Of a stretch of 64,000 nt of DNA, positions 1-8,900 are shown piece by piece. This stretch comes from Nostoc sp. 106C (GTDB lineage Bacteria; Cyanobacteriota; Cyanobacteriia; Cyanobacteriales; Nostocaceae), in NCBI RefSeq assembly GCF_002154725.1, contig NZ_MTAW01000013.1, positions 25,155 to 89,154 on the forward strand, given 5' to 3'. Under the pieces are notes generated by a model. It made no database searches and had not been told where the DNA came from. It saw only the letters and a list, made by a program, of their open reading frames with translations. A program made the translations under genes and the position numbers. Position 1 is the first letter of the stretch, and the number at the start of each line of letters is the position of its first letter.

Positions 1-921
1 TACATTGCCCTGCGTCGTCAAGTCCCCTCGCTCAACAGTTCCATTCCTGAGAACATGACTGTCATGCAGCAGGATTTTCTCGAAGCAATTAAAGAGATAA
101 AACCCTCAGTTCTCAGGTCTGTAGCAGTTGAAGCACCGAATGTCAGTTGGGATGACATTGGTGGTTTGGATGATGTTAAACAAAAACTGCAAGAATCTGT
201 AGAGGGCGCACTCCTCTATCCCGAACTATACGAACAAACCAAAGCCAAGCCTCCGCGAGGGATTTTATTGTGGGGGCCGCCAGGAACCGGAAAAACATTA
301 CTTGCAAAAGCGATCGCTTCCCAAGCTAGAGCCAACTTTATTGCTGTGAATGGCCCGGAATTACTCAGCCGATGGGTAGGAGCCGCAGAACAAGCAGTCA
401 GAGAACTCTTTAGCAAAGCTCGACAAGCAGCACCTTGCGTTGTGTTTGTAGATGAAATAGATACCCTAGCACCAGCACGAGGACGATTCAGTGGTGATTC
501 TGGAGTTAGCGATCGCGTTGTCGGTCAACTGCTCACCGAATTGGATGGGTTGCATGAATGTCCGAAAGTATTGTTAGTCGGAGCAACCAATCGTCCAGAA
601 ACTCTCGATCCTGCCTTACTTAGAGCCGGAAGATTGGACTTACAAATCAAAATCGATCTACCAGATAGAGCCAGCCGATTAGCGATTTTACGAGTTCACA
701 ATCTAGATCGTCCCCTGGTTGATGTCGATTTAGAAACTTGGGCGACAGTTACCGAGGGTTGGAATGGCGCAGACTTAGCTTTGTTGAGCAATCAAGCTGC
801 TTTAAGCGCAATTCGTCGATACCGCGCCCAAGGATTAAGCGACTCCAGTCTGATTCAGATTACCAATGATGATTTTCAAGTTACATATCAAATGCTTGCG
901 AATCAGCACCAATCTGAATAG
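1..921 (+). CDS. CDC48/VAT-like AAA ATPase, C-terminal part (5' end outside window)
   Basis: The reading frame is open from base 1, so the gene begins upstream; the ATG at 55 is internal. The visible 306 residues are the last AAA module of a CDC48/p97-type protein. The region before the module matches the linker that precedes the D2 domain in that family. Walker A GPPGTGKT lies near 274-297, Walker B VFVDEID near 440-465, and the GATNRP sensor region and the RAGRLD arginine-finger region follow. The role is probably ATP-driven remodelling or chaperoning of proteins. It sits directly upstream of gvpF/L and gvpA in the same direction. Gas-vesicle clusters usually carry the AAA protein GvpN, but this sequence looks CDC48-like, so it may be an extra assembly chaperone. 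Family confidence is high; the link to gas vesicles is inferred from position. Confidence 0.85.
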   Translation, partial: YIALRRQVPSLNSSIPENMTVMQQDFLEAIKEIKPSVLRSVAVEAPNVSWDDIGGLDDVKQKLQESVEGALLYPELYEQTKAKPPRGILLWGPPGTGKTLLAKAIASQARANFIAVNGPELLSRWVGAAEQAVRELFSKARQAAPCVVFVDEIDTLAPARGRFSGDSGVSDRVVGQLLTELDGLHECPKVLLVGATNRPETLDPALLRAGRLDLQIKIDLPDRASRLAILRVHNLDRPLVDVDLETWATVTEGWNGADLALLSNQAALSAIRRYRAQGLSDSSLIQITNDDFQVTYQMLANQHQSE

Positions 922-934
922 TGATTCATCTTAT

Positions 935-967
935 AGATCCCCGACTTATTTAAGAAGTCGGGGATCT
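935..967. repeat. 33-nt palindromic repeat, copy 1
   Basis: Two 13-nt arms (AGATCCCCGACTT and its reverse complement) flank a 7-nt loop, just after the AAA gene stop. The same 33-nt palindrome recurs at 23062-23094. It may act as a transcript-end hairpin, but there is no T-run after it, so it is more likely a dispersed cyanobacterial palindrome. Confidence 0.8.
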
Positions 968-993
968 GAACACCCCCAACCCATCGAAAATTT

Positions 994-1683
994 ATGTCAA
1001 TATACGCCTATGCTCTTTTAGTACCGATCGCATCACCGCTTGTTCTACCTGTAGGGATGGAAAGGAATACTGAACTTGTTTACTCTTCTGGTGTAGCTGC
1101 GATCGTAGAGCCGGAAATCTCACTGGAAGCATTACAAGCCACAGATGAGCGTTTACTTCAAGCTGTATTAACCCACGATCGCGTAATTCTAGAACTCTTT
1201 CAACAAACTCCCCTTCTTCCCCTACGTTTTGGGAGCGGTTTTAACTCTGTTGAAACACTACTGAAACATCTAGAAAAACACCAAGAGCAGTATCTAGACA
1301 CCCTAACTCAGCTAAGAGACAAAGTTGAGTACACTTTAAAAGCTACACTTTGTAATTTGCCTGATGAGTCTGACACTATTGATGCTAGGGGGAAAGCCTA
1401 TTTATTAGCTAAAAAACAACGCTACCAAACACAGCAAGCATTTCAAGCACAACAATCCGAACAGTGGGAACTCCTGAACCAGTTAATTCTCAAAACATAT
1501 TCAAATGTTATCTGTGAGACTCGACAGCCAGATGTGCGGCAAATTCACTTTTTAGCACAGCGCAACAATTCAACGGTCAGTACGCAGCAATTTTCTCTTT
1601 GGCAAGTACAATCCTCGCATTGGCAATTAGCACTGAGCGAACCTTTGCCACCCTATCATTTTATCAAAAATACTATCATATAA
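994..1683 (+). CDS. gvpF/L: Gas vesicle protein GvpF/GvpL family
   Basis: A 229-residue protein of the GvpL/GvpF family. It starts with the typical MSIYAYALL strand and carries the family's HDRVILELF and PLLPLRFG blocks near residues 60-82, followed by a long helical region. GvpF/L proteins are minor assembly components of the gas vesicle that contact GvpA. The gene lies 72 bases after the AAA ATPase and upstream of gvpA in the same direction. A good terminator-like hairpin follows, so gvpA is probably transcribed from its own promoter. F and L paralogs cannot be separated here by eye. Confidence 0.88.
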   Translation: MSIYAYALLVPIASPLVLPVGMERNTELVYSSGVAAIVEPEISLEALQATDERLLQAVLTHDRVILELFQQTPLLPLRFGSGFNSVETLLKHLEKHQEQYLDTLTQLRDKVEYTLKATLCNLPDESDTIDARGKAYLLAKKQRYQTQQAFQAQQSEQWELLNQLILKTYSNVICETRQPDVRQIHFLAQRNNSTVSTQQFSLWQVQSSHWQLALSEPLPPYHFIKNTII

Positions 1684-1712
1684 ATTCATAAAAAATAATA
1701 TTTAAAACTTTC

Positions 1713-1755
1713 CAAGAAAAAATCATCTCGTCTTGATTTTTTCTTGAATTTTTTT
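1713..1755 (+). terminator. Rho-independent-type terminator after gvpF/L
   Basis: Perfect 13-bp arms, 1713-1725 (CAAGAAAAAATCA) and 1734-1746, enclose an 8-nt loop and are followed by a T-rich run. It lies 30 bases after the gvpF/L stop and about 180 bases before gvpA. The stem is AT-rich, so its strength is uncertain. Confidence 0.65.
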
Positions 1756-1924
1756 GTCTAAAAAAATGTTGTAAACTTTTCAGTATTTTTTGATTCTTTG
1801 CTATTTAACTTATATTTTTGGGAAAACTAAATACAGGAAGAATAAAACACATTGTGTAAGTTTTACCTACTGCTCGCGCGGAGCAAGATGAAACCAATAA
1901 TTAGATTTATGTGAGGAAAATAAA

Positions 1925-2146
1925 ATGGCTGTTGAAAAAGTTAACTCATCTTCAAGTCTGGCTGAAGTTATTGACCGCATTTTAGACAAAGGAATTGTAG
2001 TTGATGCTTGGGTGCGGGTTTCTTTAGTTGGTATTGAACTGCTAGCAGTCGAAGCTCGGATTGTAATTGCTTCAGTTGAAACTTACTTAAGATATGCAGA
2101 GGCAGTTGGTTTAACATCTCAGGCTGCTGTTCCATCTGCTGCTTAA
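1925..2146 (+). CDS. gvpA: Gas vesicle structural protein GvpA
   Basis: A 73-residue protein that matches cyanobacterial GvpA almost throughout: the [20 protein letters not shown] start, the [21 protein letters not shown] core and the [18 protein letters not shown] helix. GvpA forms the hydrophobic ribs of the gas vesicle wall. A clear ribosome-binding site (GAGGAAAAT) precedes the ATG. The 240-base AT-rich leader, just after a terminator, suggests a strong promoter of its own. Only one gvpA copy is visible, although many strains carry two; a second could lie outside the window. Confidence 0.97.
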   Translation: MAVEKVNSSSSLAEVIDRILDKGIVVDAWVRVSLVGIELLAVEARIVIASVETYLRYAEAVGLTSQAAVPSAA

Positions 2147-2161
2147 CACTACATTAGAAAA

Positions 2162-2181
2162 GGGGAGTCTTCATGGCTCCC
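2162..2181 (+). promoter_or_regulatory. Small stem-loop between gvpA and the gvpC-like gene
   Basis: GGGAG at 2163-2167 pairs with CTCCC at 2177-2181, extended by a G-T and a C-G pair, around a 5-nt loop. It sits 16 bases after the gvpA stop. Stem-loops at this place are thought to make gvpA transcripts far more abundant than gvpA-gvpC readthrough in other cyanobacteria. That function here is inferred. Confidence 0.5.
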
Positions 2182-2221
2182 ATTTAATGTTTCTAGTTAA
2201 CAAAATAGGAGATTTCAGCTG

Positions 2222-2920
2222 ATGGCTCTTAAGAATTTATGGGAACAAGAGCGACAAGAGCGATTGCAAATAACTGCTGAACGCCGTCAACAAGTTAATC
2301 AGTGGAAACAGCTAACTCAACAAGAATTGCAGCTGCAAGCAGATTTGCTTCATCAAGAATTGAGCAGTTCTGTTACTAGCCTTCACAATAACAGAAAGTT
2401 ACAACAACAGCAATTTCAGCAAGAGATTGTAGAGCGGCAATTAGAAATATTGCAAATAAAAACAGATGTCTGCCAACGCCAGCAAGAATACCGCCAACAG
2501 CGGGCAGCAAAGGCTCAAGCATTATTCCAAGATTTGCAAAATTTCCGGGCAATTTTACATAAAAATGTCTGGGGCGCTCACAATCACCAACAAGTAGTTG
2601 CTCCGCCTCCTGCTAAAACAGAGAAATTAGTAGCAACAGTTCCAAAATTGTCAATTTCCCGTTCTTCAATTAAAGCCACTGGTTTTCGTCCTGCTGTCAA
2701 TACCATGACTAGGAAAGTGCCTGCGTCAAATGCAGATACGCTTAGATCCAAAGTGCAGCAATATATTCAGCAAGCTGAAGGAGCTACTCTAATAGAAATT
2801 GAAGAGGTGATAGGCTTAAGCCGGGTGCAAACGATAGATATCTTGCGCTCCTTGATCAAGCAAGGGTTACTAGAACAACGCGATCGCCAATATTTTATTC
2901 GGCAACAAGCAATTTCTTGA
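2222..2920 (+). CDS. gvpC: GvpC-like coiled-coil protein with C-terminal winged helix
   Basis: A 232-residue protein immediately after gvpA, the usual place of gvpC. Residues about 5-125 are Gln/Arg-rich heptad helix with degenerate 30-35 residue periodicity. They end in AKAQALFQDLQNFRAIL...VWG, which resembles the end of the last GvpC repeat (QAKEQKESLLKFRQDL...IFG). A proline/basic linker follows, and residues about 170-230 form an apparent winged helix (IEEVIGLSRVQTIDILRSLIKQGLLEQ). GvpC binds the outside of the vesicle and stiffens it; a DNA-binding-type tail is not part of classical GvpC. It could instead be a regulator that looks like GvpC. Position and end motif favour a gas-vesicle protein. 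Confidence 0.6.
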   Translation: MALKNLWEQERQERLQITAERRQQVNQWKQLTQQELQLQADLLHQELSSSVTSLHNNRKLQQQQFQQEIVERQLEILQIKTDVCQRQQEYRQQRAAKAQALFQDLQNFRAILHKNVWGAHNHQQVVAPPPAKTEKLVATVPKLSISRSSIKATGFRPAVNTMTRKVPASNADTLRSKVQQYIQQAEGATLIEIEEVIGLSRVQTIDILRSLIKQGLLEQRDRQYFIRQQAIS

Positions 2921-3390
2921 CAAACTTGATTCAAGCTCATTTTTTGTAATTGCAGACTAGTACAACAAGGCAAAAGTCAAAAGTCAAAAGAAAGAATACT
3001 TATGCTGCAAGCTTTTTAACTATTCAGATTGTAGGTTTATTTCCGCCGACTTGTACTAGCAGAATGCGATCGCTTGTGTCTTTTGCCTTAAGCAAGCATA
3101 GTACGCAATCGATAAGCATTAAAGCTGGCCTATGCTTTGTAATATTCAATATTTCCATCTTTTTAAGGTCTGTATTGACAAGCAAATGTCTCAGTATATG
3201 TAACGTTGCCTAAGTAATATAGATAACCTAGTTCTAATTAAAAAAAGAGCTTAAATCTTTGTTCGAGCTTCCAGCTTTGAACTTTAAAAATGTCCGGATT
3301 GGAAAGGGATATCACAAGCTGAGATAGCTCAATCGAGGTTTTGGACTGTGCTATTGGCGATCGCACGATGAGGTTAATAAGCTGGATTGT
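2921..3390. other. Intergenic region between gas-vesicle and chemotaxis clusters
   Basis: No convincing gene. A short heptamer run (three copies of CAAAAGT-type units, about 2969-2991) and scattered HIP1 sites are visible. The promoter of the chemotaxis operon probably lies in the second half, but no clear -10/-35 pair was identified. Confidence 0.5.
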
Positions 3391-4815
3391 TTGGGGAATT
3401 CTAATGTGAATCAATTGATCGAGCAACTTCAAACTAAATTATTCACAGGCAGGCTGAATCTTGGAGCCAGGGATGGGCCAACTTGGACGCTATATTTTCG
3501 TTTAGGACGATTAATTTGGCAGGCTGGCGGTTCTAATGCCGATGAGCGATGGCGACGATACTTGTCGCAATACTGTCCTAATTTGGATGTGACAAAGTTG
3601 GAGGGGCTTGTCTCTCCCCAAGAAAATTATCGCGAGTATTGCATTCTTGCTAAATTGCGAGAACAAAAATTAATCGAACAACAACAACTTGTTAGCCTGA
3701 TTACAAACTTAATAGCTGAAGTCTTGTTTGATATAATGCAGTTCGTTGAAGCCAGAAGAAATGGCAACAATCCAGCAGGACAATTGTCATATACTACCGT
3801 TGTTGGTGAAGTTCCGGGGTTTCTCCTGGCTGTAATACCAACTGAGGAAGTCTGGAAACAGGCTACACAAGCCTGGCAAGAATGGCGAGATGCAGGACTG
3901 GCAAGTTACTCGCCTAATTTATATCCTGTCATTCAAAAACTTGAGCTACTCCAAGGACAAGCATCCTCTAAAGTGATTATTTCTCTAGTTGATGGCACAA
4001 AAACTTTACGAGGTATAGGGCAAAAAATCGGCCGGGATGCTTTAGCTTTGACTCGGGTATTGATGCCATTGGTAAAAGCAGGAGCGATCGCTTTCTCACT
4101 CACTCCAAGCCCCAGAAAAATTGGAATTAGTCAAGAAACTGGCAACCCATCGAGTGCAGTTAATAATCCCAATTCTTCACTGAAGACAGAAGAGAAAACT
4201 GTTATACAAACTGCTCCCCCAGCGGCTAGCAAACAAATTGTCACTCCGTCGAGTGCAGCTAATAATTCCAATTCTTCACTGAAGACAGAAGAGAAAACTG
4301 TTATACAAACTGCTCCCCCAGCGGCTAACAAACAAATTGTCACTCCGTCGAGTGCAGTTAATAATCCCAATTCTTCACTGAAGACAGAAGAGAAAACTGT
4401 TATACAAACTGCCCCCCCAGCGGCTAGCAAAGCAATTATTGATGTCTCAAGGCCTTTAGTAGCCTGTGTTGATGATAGCCCTACAATCTGCCGTAGTTTG
4501 GAGGAAATTATGACCCATCAAGGTTATCGCTTTGTTGGCATTCAAGACTCTTTGACGGCAGTTTTAAAGCTAATTAAAAGCAAGCCCGACTTCATTTTTT
4601 TGGATCTTTTGATGCCAAAAGTGAATGGCTATGAAATTTGTTCTCAAATCCGTAAAACCCCAAGTCTCAAAGATGTGCCGGTTGTCATCTTAACGGGGAA
4701 AGATGGAATAGTAGATCGGATGCGGGCAAAATTAGTTGGGGCAAATGACTTTTTAGGTAAACCTGTAGAGGCAGAAAAAGTACTCAATATGCTTCACAAG
4801 TATTTAACCGTTTAA
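3391..4815 (+). CDS. PATAN-domain response regulator (PatA/PixG/TaxP1-like)
   Basis: First gene of the chemotaxis operon. Residues about 5-130 form a PATAN domain (NQLIEQLQTKLFTGRL, YFRLGRLIWQAGG), the N-terminal module of PatA, PixG and HmpA. Residues about 250-350 are a low-complexity linker made of three 33-residue repeats. The C-terminal receiver domain starts near residue 355 with paired acidic residues (CVDDS), phosphoacceptor D405 (FLDLLMPKVNG) and the conserved Lys in LGKPVE. PATAN regulators are output proteins for type IV pilus motility. The TTG at 3391 is the most upstream start; GTG at 3406, behind GGGGAA, is equally plausible. Confidence 0.85.
   Translation: MGNSNVNQLIEQLQTKLFTGRLNLGARDGPTWTLYFRLGRLIWQAGGSNADERWRRYLSQYCPNLDVTKLEGLVSPQENYREYCILAKLREQKLIEQQQLVSLITNLIAEVLFDIMQFVEARRNGNNPAGQLSYTTVVGEVPGFLLAVIPTEEVWKQATQAWQEWRDAGLASYSPNLYPVIQKLELLQGQASSKVIISLVDGTKTLRGIGQKIGRDALALTRVLMPLVKAGAIAFSLTPSPRKIGISQETGNPSSAVNNPNSSLKTEEKTVIQTAPPAASKQIVTPSSAANNSNSSLKTEEKTVIQTAPPAANKQIVTPSSAVNNPNSSLKTEEKTVIQTAPPAASKAIIDVSRPLVACVDDSPTICRSLEEIMTHQGYRFVGIQDSLTAVLKLIKSKPDFIFLDLLMPKVNGYEICSQIRKTPSLKDVPVVILTGKDGIVDRMRAKLVGANDFLGKPVEAEKVLNMLHKYLTV
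4147..4432 (+). repeat. Three tandem 99-bp repeats in the PATAN regulator linker
   Basis: Units begin at 4147, 4246 and 4345, are in frame and nearly identical, and encode PSSAxNNxNSSLKTEEKTVIQ-type peptide. They form the flexible linker between PATAN and receiver domains and point to recent slippage or recombination. Confidence 0.95.
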
Positions 4816-4986
4816 GTTGAAGCGACAGTCATACCACTGGCTTCTATACATCCCTTTTCAAAACAGTTAATCGTAGGGAAATCTCTCTGTTCCCTAGTCC
4901 CTATTTTTAAGCTAGATTTTGGGTTCTATTAAGCTATTATGTCGCAATTATTCTTCTAATTCTCAATTAAATAGTTAGGAATAAAA

Positions 4987-5349
4987 ATGAAAAAAGTTCT
5001 ATTAGTTGAAGATAGCCTCACAGAATCCGAAAAGATGACACGTTATCTGGAGCAAGGAGGATATTCAGTTTATGAAGTTCGCAGTGGTGAAGAGGCTCAA
5101 CTGCGGTTGAAACAACAAAAACCTGACTTGATTTTACTGGATTTGATTTTACCAGGCCAAAGTGGATTTGAGTTCTGCCGCAAGTTGAAAGCCGATCCGA
5201 TAACAAAAGCAATCCCGGTAGTGATTTGCTCAACTAAAAACACAGATGTTGATAGAACTTGGGGCAATATGAGTGGTGCCGATGCCTATTTAGTCAAACC
5301 TGTAGATGAAAATACCTTGCTCCAGACTGTTAGTAAATTTATTCGCTAA
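4987..5349 (+). CDS. cheY: CheY-like single-domain response regulator (PixH/PtxB-like)
   Basis: A 120-residue protein that is only a receiver domain. Acidic pair E8-D9, phosphoacceptor D52 (ILLDLILPG), switch Thr83 and Lys104 (LVKPVDE) are all present, so it should be phosphorylated by the CheA encoded downstream. In the PixG-PixH-PixI-PixJ-PixL order this is the PixH position. It is preceded by a weak GGAATAAAA leader and followed 14 bases later by the CheW gene, so the two are probably co-transcribed. Confidence 0.93.
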   Translation: MKKVLLVEDSLTESEKMTRYLEQGGYSVYEVRSGEEAQLRLKQQKPDLILLDLILPGQSGFEFCRKLKADPITKAIPVVICSTKNTDVDRTWGNMSGADAYLVKPVDENTLLQTVSKFIR

Positions 5350-5363
5350 AGGAAACTGGGGCA

Positions 5364-5897
5364 ATGGTACAGAGCAATGATAGCTTTAGAGCGCTACCCA
5401 TTAATAGCCAATTTCCACTTGAAAACTCTTCCCAAGGAAACAACCAGAGGTTTTTAAGATTTCCGTTAAATGGAAAGGTAAATGGGTTACTCCCACTAGC
5501 CGATCTGCGGGGAGTAATTCAAGTTGCACTCACAGAGATTTTACCAGTGCCGCAGGTAGCAGAATTCTTGTTAGGCATCATGAATTGGCGGGGAGAAGCT
5601 ATCTGGATTCTTGATTTAGGAGGTTTACTGGGAGCAACACACTGGTGTAGGCGAGAAAATGTACGCAACTCTGGCATGGCGATGCTTGTTCAAGTCCAGA
5701 ATCAAACTGTCGGGCTATTGGTGGAGCAAGTCAATACCATTGAAGTTTACGATTCCCAAGAGCGATTAGCGATTTCGGCATCGATGTTACCCACCCGACT
5801 CAAATCGTTCTTGCAGGGTTACTTTATGGATGCTCAAGGTAGCCCTTTGATGTTAGTTGACACCTATGCTGTGATTCAAGCCCTTCAGTCTATTTAA
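5364..5897 (+). CDS. cheW: CheW-like adaptor (PixI-like)
   Basis: A 177-residue CheW-domain protein. Seen: the start of the fold (RFLRFPLNGKVNGLLPLADLRGVIQV), the ILPVPQVAEFLLGIMNWRGE block typical of CheW, a WILDLGGLLG strand and the NQTVGLLVEQVNTIEVY strand. It should couple the seven-GAF receptor to CheA. It lies between cheY and the receptor gene with short gaps. Confidence 0.92.
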   Translation: MVQSNDSFRALPINSQFPLENSSQGNNQRFLRFPLNGKVNGLLPLADLRGVIQVALTEILPVPQVAEFLLGIMNWRGEAIWILDLGGLLGATHWCRRENVRNSGMAMLVQVQNQTVGLLVEQVNTIEVYDSQERLAISASMLPTRLKSFLQGYFMDAQGSPLMLVDTYAVIQALQSI

Positions 5898-5948
5898 AAC
5901 TCTGCATTCTACTTATTAACTCCGACAACCTTAATAGCAAGAAAGATT

Positions 5949-8900
5949 ATGGTAACGCAACCCAATCTTACACCCAACCAACCACACTCAAATTTCAGCA
6001 ACGGTCATAAGGATACTGGTAATGGGCATACCGTTGATGTACTAGCTAAACAACAAATCTCCTCTACTCTAGAAGAACTGCGAGCTGAACTGGATCAAGC
6101 TGATTGGGTGGAAACAGGGCCATTGCGAGACAGAATCCGCAAATTAAAAGAACTGGTAAGTGTGTTGCCTTATCAAGACGGAGGAGATGGATTCGAGGTA
6201 GAGCAAGTACAGGCGATCGCCAGCAAAATCCGTCAATTTTCCGATCTAGAAACCTTGCTTACTACTGCTGTCATAGAGGTACAAAGCGCCCTGCAAGCCG
6301 ATCGCGTGGTGGTGTATGAGTTTACGAATCCGACGCTGGGGATAGTTGCTGCGGAGTCGATGAGGGATGGCTTTACCCCAATGCTCAAGGAAAAACTGCC
6401 CGCCATCACTTTTGGGTTAGGTTCTGTCAAGCTTTATCAACAAGAAAAATTAGTAGCAATTCCAGATACCTACACTGCTGGCTTGTCCCCTTATCAAAAG
6501 CAGCTCGTGGATCGGTTTCAGATCAGAGCTTGTTTGAGCTTGCCGATTTTAACAAAAGATGGGGTTTGGGGTTTATTGGTAGTGCAACAATGTACTGCAC
6601 CTCGCCAGTGGCAGAATGCTGAAATTCGGTCATTAAAATTGCTCGCGCAGGAATTAGAAGCGCAACTGCAAGTTGCCATGATTCAAGCTACATTGCAACA
6701 AGAAGTAGAAAAAGACCAAATCCTTACTGGTGTAGCAAATAAAATTCTCCAGTCCAAAGATGTGGATACCATCTTTCGCGTTGCCACCCAAGAAGTACGA
6801 CAGTCCTTAAAATGCGATCGCGTGGCAATCTATCGTTTCAATCCTGACTGGAGTGGAGAATTTGTTGCTGAATCTGCTGGATCTGAGTGGGTTTCTCTGT
6901 TAGAAGAACAGCGAAACAATCCAGCAATTGTCAAGAACGTTAACTATTGCAGTGTTAGGAACTTTGCAGACGAAGGGGGATTGGCTGGGACAACAGGGCG
7001 ATCGCACAGTGCAGATAGCTACATTCAGCACACCCAAGGCAAAACTTTCCATCGCGGACAGATATATCGAGTCACTAATGATATATACAGCGCTGGTTTT
7101 TCAGACTGCTATATCAAAATTTTAGAAGCCTATCAAGCCAAAGCATACATTATTGTTGCTATCTTCCAAGGAGAACAATTGTGGGGCTTGCTCGCAGCCT
7201 ATCAAAATTCGCAGTCTCGTCAGTGGAAAGATAGTGAAGTGCGAATGATGGTGCAGGTTGCAACTTTGTCTAGTATTGCTATTCAACAGTTGCAATATCA
7301 GCAACAACTTTATAACCGTTCTGAAGAGTCAGCCAAACTTGTTGAACGAGAACGTACTGTTTTCCGCATTATCGAAAAGATTGGGCAAGCAAAGGATATT
7401 CACAACATTTTCCGCACTGCAACCCAAGAGTTGCGGCGATTTTTAAAATGCGATCGCGTTGTCGTTTATCAATTTTATCCCGACTGGAGTGGGGAAGTTA
7501 TTGCTGAATCTGTGGCTGCTGGTTGGTTGTCACTTTTGGAGATGCAGGAACAAGACGGCATTTTGAAAACAGGTCTGATATCTTCAGAGCGTTGTAGTGT
7601 TAAGGATTATGGCTCCCCTGCAAAACTTGATACCGATACATATCTCAAGGAAACCCAGGGTGGAATGTATACCAAAGGAACGCGCTTCCGCAAAGTCAAC
7701 GATATTTATGCTGCTGGTTTTTCATCTTGCTATATAGAAGCATTAGAGAAGTTCCAAGCCAAAGCGTACATTATTGTTCCTATTTTCCGCGCTGGTAAGC
7801 TTTGGGGTTTGTTAGCAGCGTATCAAAATTCTGATGTGCGGAAATGGACTGAGGAAGAGACTGGCGCTTTATTGCAGATTGGCGAACCTTTAAGCATTGC
7901 CCTCCAGCAAGCTGAATATATCGAACAGCTACGGTTAAAAAATTTAGAAATGACCCAAGTAGTTGAAGTCGAAAACGCACTTGCACGAATGGCGGATCGA
8001 ATGCGTCATTCCCAACAGCCAGAAACTATCTACCGCACTACCTTGGCAGAATTGCGGCAGTTGTTTAAATGCGATCGCCTCGCAATATATCGCTTCAACT
8101 CTGACTGGAGTGGTGAATTTATTGCCGAATCTGTAGGAAGTGACTGGGTGCCTCTGATTGGCCCCGATATCAAAACCGTATGGGAAGACGAACACCTACA
8201 GCAAACCCAAGGCGGACGCTATCGCCACAATGAAACTTTTGTCGTCAATGACATCTATACTGTTGGTCATGCCCAGTGCCATATTGACCTGCTGGAACAG
8301 TTTCAGGTTAAAGCCTACACCATCGCCCCGATTTTTGTTGGCAACAAACTTTGGGGTTTATTAGGAGCTTACCAAAATAGCGGCCCCCGCCAGTGGAATT
8401 CTGAAGAGGTGCGATTACTGACTAAATTGGGCATTCAGTTGGGATTAACCGTGCAGCAAGCCGAGTACATCGAACAACTGAAAACGAAGAATGCTGAGTT
8501 GGCGCGGACAGCAGAAGAAGAACAAGTGCTGACGGCGATGGTGGAAAAAATCCGTCAAGCCCAGGATACAGACACTATTTTCGAGAATGTGCTGCCAAGT
8601 TTACGCAAACAACTACAGTGCGATCGCCTAGCAGTATTTCGCTTTAATTCCGACTGGAGTGTGGAGTTTGTTGCTGAATCCGTAAAAGATAAATGGTTGT
8701 CTTTAGCTGGTTCCGACATCAAAACAATTTGGATGGACGATCACTTGCAAGAAACTCAGGGCGGACGCTATCGCAATCACGAAACCTTTGTTGTCGATGA
8801 TATTTACGCTGTCGGTCACGTTCAGTGCTACCTAGAAATATTAGAAAAAATCCAGGCCACAGCTTACGCGATCGCTCCTATCTTTACTGGCAGCAAACTC

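Noticed and set aside
2950..3213. 87-codon plus-strand frame after the gvpC-like gene
   Set aside because: No family motif, poor ribosome-binding site, begins in short repeats.
4131..4430. Repetitive minus-strand frame opposite the PATAN regulator
   Set aside because: It is the antisense reading of the three 99-bp repeats; the plus-strand domain structure explains the region.
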